Shown: positions 24,361-36,200 of the stretch, piece by piece | How the letters are laid out: each line of letters starts with the position of its first letter | Numbering within the stretch: position 1 is the stretch's first letter | Position numbers and translations under genes: made by a program | Assembly (NCBI GenBank): GCA_932521035.1 | Contig: OW051497.1 | Coordinates: 3,348,001-3,412,000 of the forward strand | Direction of reading: 5' to 3' | Length of the DNA: 64,000 nt | From: Oscheius dolichura | Taxonomy: Eukaryota > Nematoda > Chromadorea > Rhabditida > Rhabditidae | The notes under the pieces: generated by a model | Databases searched by the model: none | The model's input: the letters and a program-made list of their open reading frames with translations, nothing else | What the model was told of the DNA's origin: nothing

Positions 24361-25582
24361 TTGCGACGCATTCTAAACCTTCTTTTTAGTTCTATCAGAC
24401 AGTCGATCTTTTGGAAAAACGTTTCTTATTACTGTGTTCGGGGATTGTTTACATTGGCAGACGAGTTTCTTTTAGGAAGGACATGTTAGATTAGGCGGTG
24501 AGAAGCCGGAGACGGGATGAAGGGGAACGAACATCGAAAATTGAACGACATTGCAAAAGAAAGACGGGAAAAGGGGGCGATATTGTCAAGCATCGCAGGC
24601 GGGTTCAAAGGAAAAAGTTAGATACGAAGCTACTGTAATAGAAGAAATGGCGGAAATGGCCTACCTGACTCATTTTTCTACAAGATCGGAAAGCCCGTAT
24701 AAGCAAACACAGGCATTTTTATAGATCTAAAGTGGGCGGTTAGGAAGCGTGGTCAGAAGTGTCGCCCTGTACGGTCTACAGGCCCTCAGTAGTATTTCTT
24801 TAGCGTGAGCATTTTGTGTTTGCTAATTGTCGCCCGCCAAATATTTTGACCACTTACAATGACCGCTGCTGACTGTTCCATGCGGCAGGGAGGAGGGGTA
24901 GGCGCAAGAGGAGAAGAAGAGGTGGACGGGGGCTACTGTGAGTGAGACTCGTGTAAGATAACCATCGCCGAACACAGCGACACCCGCTTTTCACACATCA
25001 TTTGAGTAGTTTTTTTAAAGTGTTAGTATTATGTTCACTCTTTTGAAAGAATGAAAAGCAGACGAGGGAAAATACAAAGAAGAGACTTACGAAGAGAACG
25101 TGGAAGACCTTGTTAGACTTAATCATAGAGAACGGAAGCAGAGTCGGCAGTCTCGGCCACTGTTCTGGGTACCTGTTTCTGTGGATGAAATCCGTATTTT
25201 ACGAGGGCAACAGCCATAAAGTTCGAGGGCGTTTGCCAACTAATGTTCGGTATCGAAGACTGTAGACCATATACCAAATTGTGCTGGCTGCTCATGCTCG
25301 GATTAGCACTACTGGGATCTCTAAACGTCTTTCATCCTTAGAATCTTTTGAAACTTTACTGTTTCAAAAGTTACTGTAAGCGAACGCCTGTTGTTCAAGG
25401 TTACATTGCACCCAAGAAAATATTTTCTATTCTAAGAGAAATTCCAATTGCCTCCGTAGAGCAAAGCACTGAAACCAAAATGCTAAATGACGCACAAGGT
25501 CATATCAAAAATAGCTGGCTCAAAGGAGCATTTTTCATGAGGTGTACGTTTTCTGTAATAATTTATTCAAGCAATACAAGCA
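24361..25582. other. intergenic region upstream of the ZIP-like gene
   Basis: About 1.2 kb. Should contain the promoter and perhaps the unresolved first exon of the ZIP-like gene (minus strand). No other gene recognised. Confidence 0.45.
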
Positions 25583-26328
25583 TTAAATCAATCGGATATC
25601 GTCGAAAACGCTGCCACCACCGATCATGATGTTGTCATCAAAGTTCTCTTCCTGTTCCACTAGTCTTTGCCGAGCCTGCTTTTCTTTTACAATGTCCTGG
25701 ACATCAATATGTTTACAAATAAGCCTGGCCTACTTCGAGTACTCTTGTCATCAATGCATGTCTGGCATCTACACTTGTCCTGAATTCGGGGAACTCATTC
25801 GTTACAAAGATGTCCTCAGTTCTTCTTTCGATCTCAGGTTCAGGCTCTGCTGTTGTCAGATCATACACCTGAATATTTTCATAGCCGAATACAAATAATA
25901 ACAATTTAGGAACATGTGGTTTGTTGATGAAATTGTAAATTTCGAAGCATTTTATGATAAAAGGTTGAAAACCAACAGGTGGTAGTTTAGGAGTATTTCG
26001 AGGGCTTACCTGGGGGAACGCTGCCGGGGGCCTGAACTTACACAAGAGGAGGTGAGGATGGTCTTGGCAGATACCCCAAATGGTTACAGGGTTTCGAGGC
26101 TTCGTCACTTCCTATAAAAATTGAAGTAGTTTGAGAAGGAACCAACCGGAAGAAAGCAAATTGATAGGGAGCTGTCCTTCTCACACAGTTTCTGAGCCAA
26201 GGTCTTGGGCACCAAGTGCCTTCGGCTGTATTGCGCAGTCACGATCAACTGAAGGCTCGACAGTTTTAAGATTAAGTTTAGAAACTCACTAAATGACTGA
26301 AGAAGATAGATATGACGAGCTCCCGCAT
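25583..26328 (-). CDS. small secreted protein with four cysteines, unknown function
   Basis: Five exons join without breaks to 163 aa. The ATG (26328-26326) follows an acceptor (ttttcatttcag) by 9 nt, a likely trans-splice site. Residues 1-19 (MRELVISIFFSHLLIVTAQ) form a signal peptide. The next part is basic (YSRRHLVPKTLAQKL) and contains two pairs of cysteines with nearly equal spacing, CEKDSSLSIC and CQDHPHLLLC, the second in VTIWGICQDHPHLLLCKF. The C-terminal half is acidic and helical (EPEPEIERRTEDIF, DIVKEKQARQRLVEQEE) and has no cysteine; it ends GGGSVFDDIRLI. I do not recognise the family. Introns are 35-41 nt except one of about 140 nt. Confidence 0.7.
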
Positions 26329-27135
26329 CGTGGTTATCTGAAATGAAAATAAGAGGAATGTGGGAAAAAAAAGCGGTGATGGGGAACAGCTGTATTTCCC
26401 AGAAAAGGTGAATTATTAACCACTAAGATTGGTAACGGGAACTCATTTTTCCGGTGCAAAAGTTACTCTTTCGAAAGATATAGAAGGAATTGTGATATAG
26501 CAGTGCTTTTATGAAGCTAACGGACAAGTTGTGGCGGCCTAGTGTGAAGCAGCTTGTCACTGTCAGGATTACTAGTTTCCGCTATGGAGACGGCAATAGT
26601 TACACGTTTTTGGCTTTGTGATATGATAGGCGCATTCCTTTGTTGTTTCTTTCTGGACTGAAAGACAATTGGATGAGTTTCAATGATCATTCAATGAGTA
26701 AATGCACTTAGGTGGTACACATCTTGACCCAATGAGACGTGTCGAATGCGAAAAGGCGTAGGAAAACTATTAGAATTTCCATCTGAAGTGGGAGATAACT
26801 GTCCATTTATATTCAACTGCACTCACTATGGGCAGGTGTATTATGAACAGGTTGATCTGATTCAGCGTTCTCAGAAAAGTATTGAGAAACTTTGTGTCCA
26901 ATTATAAATTTTGTGTCCAATTATGTCGCGGAAGTCTCCTTCCGGGTTCCCAACTCTTGTTCCCGTTCCCCGACGTGATCTCGACTGATCACTCCATCGA
27001 AAGACCACGTGCTTGCCGTTTAGCAACAATGCCGCACACTTGCAAGTCTTTGAATATTTTTGTTTCCAGATAGTTATCTTTTTAATTCCTATGAATTTAG
27101 GCTAAATCGCTTTCATTCTTCAGATTTCCAAGCAA
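26329..27135. other. intergenic region with a short tandem duplication
   Basis: No gene seen. A 15-bp direct repeat lies at 26891-26924. The acceptor ttcattcttcag (27112-27123) at the right end serves the small gene that follows. Confidence 0.5.
26891..26924. repeat. two perfect 15-bp direct repeats, period 19
   Basis: TTTGTGTCCAATTAT at 26891-26905 is repeated at 26910-26924. Probably a small local duplication; no open frame or known element around it. Confidence 0.85.
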
Positions 27136-27518
27136 ATGCGTGATCTGCGGTGTGTAGAAATCGATAGTTTCGCTTGTGCAACAACTTATCATGGCCAGCT
27201 GTAGATTTAATTTAATAAAACGAAGAAGTTAGTCGGTTTCAACTGGAAAATAGTAAGATCTTTCATTTATTTTTCATATAGTTTGGTATTTAGACAAACT
27301 GAAGCCTGTAGATGGGAGCTATCAGATTTTGAAGATGCATCGGAACACATAATCTTCAAAAGACGTGGCAACACATTGAAGGCTGCACATTGCAAACCTG
27401 CGGCAGAGGAATCTAATTTCATAAGGTAGAGGTCACTTTCCTTGACGTTTCTAAAATAAGTTGATCTGTCAGGGCTGGTGTCAGATCAAAAACTACCAGT
27501 TCAAAGGCCAAAATATGA
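27136..27518 (+). CDS. small hypothetical protein, likely first gene of an operon
   Basis: Three exons (27136-27149, 27282-27425, 27473-27518) join in frame to about 67 aa starting MRDLRLVFRQTEACRWELSD and ending SKTTSSKAKI at TGA 27516-27518. Support: an isolated 3' splice site 12 nt before the ATG, GT-AG introns with matching phase, and an AATAAA (27585-27590) a short way downstream. The product is charged (FEDASEHIIFKRRGNTLKAA) with no signal peptide or TM segment. I do not recognise it. It is followed by DHTKD1 with operon-like spacing. The first intron choice (donor gtgtgt at 27150) is the weakest point. Confidence 0.4.
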
Positions 27519-27584
27519 TTTCACCGCAGCTGTCCATCCCCCACCGGTGGCAGGATAAATGAGGCAGAAATGAGAAAAAATTGA

Positions 27585-27706
27585 AATAAAGATTTATTGA
27601 ATACTGTGAAAAGAAACTTCTCCTGTTAATTCAGAAGTACATTTCACGAGATATATATTGTATGCATAATCGTATTTCAGCTTAGCAGTAGTTACCGGTT
27701 AGTATA
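27585..27706 (+). promoter_or_regulatory. operon-like intercistronic region (poly(A) signal, then trans-splice acceptor)
   Basis: AATAAA at 27585-27590 ends the small upstream gene; a 3' splice site (cgtatttcag) ends at 27680, 27 nt before the DHTKD1 ATG. About 90 nt separate signal and acceptor, the usual nematode operon spacing in which the downstream message receives an SL2-type leader. Confidence 0.5.
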
Positions 27707-30700
27707 ATGTTGAGGCTTCTTTCGTGTCGCTCCATATTCAAACGACGAGGTGAGTGAGGGGGGAAACAGTCAGGCATTTATTATAAAAATAATAACTCCG
27801 GTTACTATAAGTAGGGTCAGTCCGAGGACAGCTGTTCTAAAAATGCCATTTCATCGCCATATGAGGGTTCTTTTCTTGAATTTTTCTCTTTTTAGATGCT
27901 TTTCAAAGTTATTCTAGAAATGATATTGCTTAGATGGCGCCTGTAAATACTGTTTTAACTGGAACTGTTGACTAAAAAGGATTGCGAACAAGTACCGTCC
28001 GTTATTGATTGGCAGGAGAAGCAAAAGAGGCTTACTCACACAATGATCAAAGAGTATGTGTACAAATGGTTGGATGTCAGTGCATGCCGCCTAAAACCTC
28101 TGTCTTAACCAAAAAGTCAGCGAAACGGTCACCTGTTATGAGTAGCTTGGGGAGGAGGACGCTTGCCAGTACCTGGCTCGAATTCCATGAGCTCAATAAT
28201 GTTTTCCGTGCTACGCTCCATGATTCGTTTACTTTGCGGAAGCGCTACAACTGAAGGTTTTAAGTAAATAGGGCATCCGGCGTCAACACTGACGAATCAA
28301 CAAAAAAAGTGAAAGGAAAGAGAGAGCGATGAAATTAGATGAGAACCTACTACGGTTGGATGGTAGGCGCGTTGGGATATGTGTAGGTGACCTCATTCTA
28401 GGTTGAGCAAACAGGCCAAGTGAGGAAGGTGAGCCGGAGCTCAGTGTTTATTTTCAGATGTTCTCACACGCCACTATCATCCCTCTAACGGAGAATTCGG
28501 TCACCTTCCCGACCCACCAAAATCGTCGTTTGAACCGCATGGAGGAATTCGGGTCGAGGATAGTCAACGAGTCCATCTTATCAACGCCTACCGCCGATAT
28601 GGATACCTAGCGGCAGATTTAGACATTCTAGGATTGAAGCAACCGGGAGAGTAAGCTCATCTTACTTTTTATTTTTAGGAAAGAATTATAGTGTTCCTGA
28701 ACTGAAGCCTGAGTTGTATGGTATTGCCCATGATGAACGTCTGTCTGGAAAAGAGCTGGACATGGGAGATCTGGCCGATCAATTGAAATTTATCTACTGC
28801 GGCCCCTTGGCTATCGAATTCATGCACATCAACGTAAAATAGTCCAATAGCAAAAAAAAACTATACGGTTCCAGAATTGGGAAGAGCGACATTGGCTTGC
28901 AACGAATTTTGAAAATGCGGTAGCGGAAGAGTTGCGAAACGAGGAGAGGAAGAAACTTTGCCAATTAATGATCCGATGCGAGGTAGCCCCTTCTTTTACC
29001 AGTTTATAATATAAATAATTTAGAATTTTGACCACTTCCTAGCTTTGAAGTTTCCTACTGTAAAACGATATGGAAGTGAAGGAGCAGAATCAATGTACGG
29101 CTTCTTTGCAGAAATGTTTGACTCAGCACCCGAAAAGGATATCCAACAGGTGACTATTTATTTTTTGTTTTTATTGATTTATGTCTTAAGATCATTATTG
29201 GCATTGCGCATCGTGGAAGACTGAACCTTCTAAATGAAATGATGCAGTTCCCAACAGTACAAATGTTCCGCAAGATGAGAGGAAAGACAGAATTTCCTGA
29301 TGATGTTCAAGGATCCGGAGATGTGCTGTCTCATTTGAGTATGTTACCATTCCGCCTTTCTTTCAATTTTCCGTTTAGCCTCGTCGTTTGATCACCAATG
29401 CCCTGATGGAAAAGTTCATATTACAATGCTCCCCAATCCTTCACATTTGGAAGCTGTCAACCCCGTAGCTATGGGAAAGGCAAGAGCCAGAGCAAGGTCT
29501 CTGAATCGTGGTGATTACTCAACTCAAAGGGACGCAAGGGCTGGAGACGGCATTCTGTGCGCTTTGATTCATGGAGACGGTGCGTTCACTGGACAGGTTG
29601 ATATCTTATGCACACGATTTTATTTGGAAAATTTAGGGAATAGTTTGGGAAGCACTCGCTTTGAGCAAAGCTCCACACTTCCGACTAGGAGGAACCGTCC
29701 ATTTAGTCACAAACAATCAGGTCGCTTTCACGGCTGAGGGCCATATTGGACGATCGTCTACTCATTGTACGGACATCGCCAAATCCTTTGAGTTCCCTGT
29801 CCTTCATGTGAATGGCGACCATCCTGAGGTATCTTCCTCTAAATTTCTTTTTGAATATTCTTCCTTTAGGAAGTAGTGAAAGCTACTCGACTGGCTATGT
29901 CTTACCGAGAACGGTTTAGAAAGGATATCTTTATCAATCTCATTGGATATCGCCGATGGGGTCATAATGAACTCGACGATCCCAGCTTTACTCAACCCAT
30001 TATGTACAAATGCATTGAAGGAAGGGACTCTGTACCTCGTCAGTATGCCGATTTCCTAATTCATGAAGGAGTTATCACCGAAGATGAGATCAAGGCTGAG
30101 AAGGAACAGCACACCAACAAGTTGATGGAAGCGTTCCGTGCTGTTGATAATTCCAAACCAGCGTAAGGCTTTTCCGTTTCATACGACGGTAACTATTTTC
30201 AGAGCCAACCACTTGGAAGGAAACTGGAAAGGTTTTCGCCAAGCTCCGGCGGAAGTTCTCAAGTTCGATACTGGTGTCCACTCTGATCTGTTGAAATACG
30301 TCGGCGCTGCTTCGGTTACGGCTCCTGATACATTTGTAAGCTATCGAGAAGCCCCTTCACCTGTTATTTTAGGCAGTGCACCCCCACTTAAAAAAGACAC
30401 ATTGCGAAGCTCGTATTTCAAAGCTAACAGCTGGAGAGGGATTGGACTGGGCTACGGCAGAAGCTCTAGCCTTTGGCTCTCTATTGGTTGAAGGGAACGA
30501 TGTCAGGATCAGTGGGCAGGACGTTGGAAGAGGAACCTTCAGTCATCGGTGAGATGAATCTTTTCCCATTTACAAAGTTGTGTTTAGACACGCCATGTTG
30601 GTAGACCAGAATACCGACATTACTTACTATCCTCTGAACAATATCTTCAACCACCAGAAGGGATTCCTCGAAGTGGCTAACAATCTCCTTTCTGAGGAGG

Positions 30701-31701
30701 CTATTATGGGATTTGAATATGGATTTTCTTTGGACAGCCCGCGTCGTCTCTGTATCTGGGAAGCACAGTTTGGCGACTTCTTTAATGGAGCTCAAATAAT
30801 CATTGACACATTCATTGCTAGTGCTGAAAGTAAGATTTTCCTTTTACACATTCTAGGAAATGTGTTTAGGTAAATGGCTAACTCAATCCGGATTGACACT
30901 TCTTCTACCTCATGGATTTGATGGCGCTGGACCTGAACATAGTACCTGTAGAATGGAAAGGTTCTTACAGTTGGTTGATTCTCGGGAAGATCAGAACCCC
31001 GTAGATGGGGAGAACGTAAATTTCCGCGTGGCTAATCCCACCACTAGTGCTCAATACTTCCACCTCCTCAGGAGACAGGTGAGGCATTCTTGGTTTATTT
31101 AATACAACCAGTTTAGATGATTCCCGATTACCGTAAACCTCTAGTCGTTGTTGCTCCCAAAATTCTTCTCCGTCATCCTAAAGCCGCCTCTTCTCTTGCC
31201 GACTTGGCGCCTGGAACAACATTCCAAGAAGTAATTGGCGATAATACTTGTGACAAGAGGAAAGTAAATAAGGTAACTTGAATGGATTTTTATAGTTTTA
31301 ATCTTTTATTTTCAGGTTATCTTCGTTTCTGGCAAGCACTGGATCGCAGTTGAAAAGGCACGGGATGAGAGGGGTCTCAAGGATTCTGTTGCCATCGTCC
31401 GACTGGAATCTCTCTGTCCATTCCCGGTCCAGGCTATAAGAGAAGCAATAGGCAGTTATCAGAACGCTAGCGGTTAGTATTTAGTATAATATAGTCAAGA
31501 ACTCCCAATTCAGAATTTGTCTGGTCGCAAGAGGAGCCGCGCAATGCTGGCGCATGGACCTTCATCCGTCCCCGTTTCTCCAGTGCTCTTGGAATAAACC
31601 TCAGATATGCTGGACGTCCTGAACTCGCCTGGACAGCCACCGCCATTGGAGAACACCACGCGAAAGAAGTCGAAGCCGTTATTAAAGCAACCTTTGAATA
31701 G
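27707..31701 (+). CDS. DHTKD1: 2-oxoadipate dehydrogenase E1 component (DHTKD1), mitochondrial
   Basis: Thiamine-diphosphate E1 enzyme that decarboxylates 2-oxoadipate in lysine, hydroxylysine and tryptophan breakdown, in the mitochondrial matrix. Exon 1 encodes [14 protein letters not shown], a targeting peptide, followed by an intron at 27750-28457. Diagnostic blocks: [188 protein letters not shown]-type [37 protein letters not shown], and the end [19 protein letters not shown]. These match DHTKD1 better than OGDH (no long N-terminal E2-binding extension; MRKMRG/GDVLSHLTSS wording). Roughly 920 aa as in the family. Confidence 0.96.
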
Positions 31702-32186
31702 GAGGGCTTTATAGGCACTGTGTCCTGTTATTTACGTGTCATTTTGTTATGTTTTTATTCTGAATATTAGGAAAGATTTAACAACCGGTAACTTTATGTA
31801 TAATCGATGTTGTAATGTTATCAGTCCCACGGCTAGAGATTTTGAAAGAAGCACAGATAAAGAGTATATTTTCGTTGAGATGGGTGACGGAGAAGAATTT
31901 TGGGAGCAGAGAGATGGATATAGTTCGAGCTCCTCCAATAGCTCTAGTTGGCACAGTTCGACGCAATGCTCATTTTTATTTCAATAAACAGAATCGTAGT
32001 GAATTTAAGAGAGCTGGATTTTTTTAAATTCATGCACGCGACAGCGTATTGGGGAATAAAAGTGAAGAATTCGAAAAGTCGCAAATGTAGGAACTTGTGG
32101 TACGCAAAATTTAATCAGGATTTCGCGTTGCTCCTATCTCAATAAAGCTCCGCTTTCAGATCAGACTGTACTCCTCTATCAATCAA
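31702..32186. other. spacer between DHTKD1 and the second F-box-like gene
   Basis: Two AATAAA signals (31983-31988 and 32055-32060) lie between the DHTKD1 stop and an acceptor (gctttcag) ending at 32159, 28 nt before the next ATG. Signal-to-acceptor distances of about 170 and 100 nt fit an operon. A serine-rich 35-codon open frame near 31880-31986 has no other support. Confidence 0.45.
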
Positions 32187-33216
32187 ATGGCCGGCTTTCC
32201 CCTTCTCTCACTTTATTCCAGATTCCAGGAAAGCGTTATCAAGAAGGTTTCCTTTAATTTCTTTTATTTTATTAATAATCTTTCCAGTTAGAGGGGAAAA
32301 GTTATATGCGTCTACAACAGACATGCCATGGTATGGCCGATTTCATTAAAAACGCTCGAAACGTCAGAGTTCGGTGTGTAATTTTCGCATCTCTGGGATG
32401 GGAAGACTCCGGAATAACCTTAGTTGATGACTGCGAGGAGCCCCTGCACATTGAGAGTATGTATGGAGTTCGATTTGAAACCCTCTGGATTCAACCAGGT
32501 TGGTTAGTCTGCTTCCAGCTTTCATAATAAATTAAGAAGTCTATAATAATTTTGAATTTCTCTGTGAAACATTGAAGAGATACCGCATCGCGTGTAAAAG
32601 GCTGTATATAAATGAAGAAACAGTCACTGTGCCGAGTAAGTCGCAGTGTGTGGAGCTTCTCAAACTTCTAACGCCCAAAAGAATTGGTATGAATAGTATA
32701 GAGTCCGATCGCATGAAAGCAGTTCTGCCTACAAAGAGTCTGGTACGGGGTCTTTCTTTTTTTTTATTTGAAATTTTAGACAAAAGTAACCTTGAGAGTG
32801 GCTTTAGGGGATGCTTTTCTTGCCTTGAAATTCTTAGTTCCACACTTTCCAAAAATTGAAATCGATGCCGAGAAAGGAGCGAGCAACAGCTCGAGAAGCC
32901 TCAACATAGACGAGCTTTTCAGCGTATTGAAAGCAAGCATAGAAGTAACAACAGAGAAGCTAGTTATATTACTTTTCAGTATCTCTGCACCGTACCTCTG
33001 CCAAATCTTCGCTATCTTTTCTTTACTGTAACTTGTGGCAAAACATTACCGCCGCTAAAGGAACAACTGGAGAGACTGGAGGACTATCATCCAACTGTGC
33101 TGAAATCTCTCGCACACTCACAGATTCTTCAGTGTAGCCTTCGTTCTGGAGGGCCTTTCTTTGAAATAATAATGCACGGACACTTCGCGACCATATATTA
33201 CAAAAGCGGTTCTTAA
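32187..33216 (+). CDS. F-box/FTH-like protein, paralogue of the gene at the left edge
   Basis: The ATG (MAGFPLLSLYSRFQESVIKK) follows a trans-splice-like acceptor at 32159. The first about 40 residues, continuing LEGKSYMRLQQTCHGMADFI after an intron, resemble an F-box. Introns: 32247-32287 region, about 32500-32536, one before TKVTLRVALGDAFLAL, and one proposed at 32945-32979. The main frame otherwise runs to a stop at 33029-33031 (SISAPYLCQIFAIFSLL), which is not like the paralogue. The paralogue-like continuation (YLCTVPLPNLRYLFFTVTCG, KTLPPLKEQLERLEDYHP) is in another frame and ends at TAA 33214-33216. A 7-nt deletion relative to the left-edge copy causes this. Removing 32945-32979 (35 nt, GTAACA...TTTTCAG) restores the frame. 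If that intron is not used, the gene is frameshifted. Confidence 0.62.
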
Positions 33217-36200
33217 ATTGTTTAATCTTTGTTGCCCCTTCTCTCCCAGAAGCCTGTTGTTATTTTAACAGAACCAAATAAAGGCGTTCGATCTAGTTTT
33301 GTAAAATAGCCGTGTCTGAGAAATTATATTAACAAATAGACAACTGACCAGTCGTATTATATTGTGTTTTCGGGAAATAGTAGGCCAGAGGACAATGTAA
33401 TGGATCGGCTTTGCGACATAACTTGATTAGGCGATGCTCCACGCGCACATCTCATTTGTTTGGTCTCTTCCGGCCCATTTTGGTCCAATGTCAGTACATT
33501 AAATTCATTTTTATCCACATCCTTTTTTAACATTATTATAACGTTTATAAATGATAGCAGGGGAGATGTATCATAGGCGCCCCAGAGGATCGAGGAAAGA
33601 TTGATTACCAAGGATCGGACCCGTACATATGGCCGTTCGCTTCTTCTTTGTTTCTTCATCACTTTGTGTTTTCTGTGATCGCCGCGCGGAGGGAGACGGA
33701 ATGAGGAGAGAACATAATTTAAGCTGTCCTCTCTTCATTCTGTCCGATGTCTATGAGGGAGAGACCATTCGTGGCGGTGAGCGGCGATCGCCGTGTTTTT
33801 TTCTACATGGAACTGTCGACAAATGGCAGCAACAGGCGGCTTCAGGGTCAGCTTTTCGCCATTCAATCCCGATTTGCCGGCTATATAATTTTATTCCTCA
33901 AGTTTCGGAACCTTGTTTAACACAGGAGGTCGTTTATAGATCTTCCGAAACAGATTCCTCCCTTTATTTCCTTATCAAATGTCTTGTTCCGTCCTTTATC
34001 CAAAACTCTCTCACCCACCTGCGGTTTCAAAGCAACGCTTTGTTCTCTTTTAGGAAGAACACCCTCCAGACTTTTACTGTAGTTTGCCGGCTCTGAAATT
34101 CAGATGAAAAATGTTCTTGGTTCAATTTCATAGCATTGCTTAAATCCGCACCCGTTCTATAAGATCCATTTGCCGGATTCGAGAGTTTCCGAAGGTGAAA
34201 AAAGTTGTGAACACGCATTTATGTGCTAAAGGCGGATGTCTTTTGATGTCGGTCACATGTCCTCATCCGTTAGCAACCGAGATCCAACTCATCTGACCCG
34301 TCTTGGCGTTTGTCGGTACGGGTCTTTGTGACTCATTTCGTACGAGACCTCTATTCATCTTGCTTCAATGGAGAAGGACCTCTATTTCCCGTCCTCCCCA
34401 GATACCCGCACAATTTCCGGTCGTGCTTACCATCATCAGTCTTCATCTGCTTGTCTCCTCACACTACAGGCAGCCATCTCCCTTTCACAAGTCGTTAGCA
34501 TAATGCCCGCTTAATCGCTATTCATTTGCGCATCGCATCAAAGCATGACTACCGCCTTCCGCTGGAGACTGTCCCCAATAGTGTGGCACGCTCAGTGGTA
34601 TCGGAGGTGTGAAAACTCATTACCCCTGTTTTTATTTCCGGCCGACGGCTCTGCAGCCGCGCAGTGAGAAAACGCAGTTCAACCTCATTCCTCCCTTGCG
34701 CATATGGTGTGTCACAACCGTTTTTCTACTTCACCACTGCCGTTTTATTTCCCAGTTAACTATTGCGCACACTGCGCACTGACCTTTCCTCCTTCCCCCA
34801 TTGACCACGGGGGCTGTTTTTTCCTCTTTTGTTCGAAATTTCTCATTCCAGTGAAGAATAGATCCGTGTTAAAGCGAGATTTTGTACACCTCAGGCTACG
34901 AAACCCTAATTCGGCTGGACGGATCAGCACCTGGCGTCGGGCTATCCTTTAATTGACCAATTTGTCTGATTTATACCTTTAGCCCTCACACACGCAACTG
35001 CCTATTTGCATACCGAAATCATAGTAACCCTTAATCCACGTTGATAGCGCTTTGACCATTGTACCTGCTATATAAAGGCTCCGAATCAGGTTACAGTAAG
35101 CTTTCAGCGGGCTCTTCTTTATAGGAATTTTATGATATATTTCCAACTTTTGATAGACAATGATCAGCCCCTCGTTGATCAAACTGAGCAAGGGTTCAAG
35201 GCTCAGAAAGAAAGAAAAGCAGATAAAGCGGTGCCCATTTGGTGTAATCCAACAAATGTTTACAGAGATACTATCTTCTTCCATCAATCTCCCCCTAAAA
35301 ACTTCAGCGCCACAGTCCTTTTTTTCCTCAAAGGATCGCCTATCTATCCATCTACCTGCCCTTTCTTGTAGCCCTACCGCTTCGTGGCCATTTTTTCTGC
35401 CGTTTGATATACTGCTTTTGGCCCTCGCCGACCATTTTGGCAACCGGCACACACGACTTTAATCGCCTACTTTTCGCGTACACCTCGTGCGTGAATCCTC
35501 TTATGCCATGTTTCTTCTGTCCAGCGGGATGCCGTCCGTGGGCATTCTCTCTCTTGACCAGCCTAGTTTAAAGCATTAGCCGATGTTGTATAACCCCATC
35601 TGATAAGAGAAAAGATAAATGGTCCATTTTGTTCGTTGTAAAGGAAAACTGAGCAGAAAAATGGATCATCCTGATCTACCCCCGTGGGGCGCCCTTTGTT
35701 TTTTGGGAAAAGCAATTGTTCAACCGCTGGCAGCCGGCTGTCATCGGACCGTTCGTTGTTCGTGTGCCAGATCGACAACTAAGGTCGTCTTCCCTCGGCC
35801 CTCCGTTCATTTTTGCCGAATATCCCACATTCGGCGCTTATTCTATCACACTGTGTGATCAGTTGTCCGGCTGTATCTTTCGGGAGCTGTTTTCATTATC
35901 TCTTTTTCGGCATGGATTCCGTTTTTGCAACACCTGGGCATAGCGCAGCTGTAATGAACGCATGTTATCGCAGCTGCATTACTCCCAATAGTTGGCGAGA
36001 ATCCTCGTCCCTATTCCCTTTTTGATTATTGGAAAAGTTCGATCGCTCTTATACACTTTTCTGTTGCGGCTCCTTCTCCTCCACAAGTAACATTTCAACG
36101 GCATTTTCGAAAGAACACCATTCTATTCGGAGCTCTAACGCGTCTCGAGGTTGCTATTTTCCTTGTAATGCTTTGTATTGACCTTCGAATACCGTAGGAA

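Noticed and set aside
31880-31986. Serine-rich 35-codon frame downstream of DHTKD1
   Set aside because: No acceptor before its ATG and no homology; it probably lies in the DHTKD1 3' UTR.
32945-33031. Second F-box-like copy called as a plain pseudogene
   Set aside because: The 35-nt GT-AG piece restores the frame, so a functional spliced gene is at least as likely.
34979-35452. 157-codon open frame on the minus strand in the gene-free region
   Set aside because: Composition and residues look random, no splice structure or family signature.
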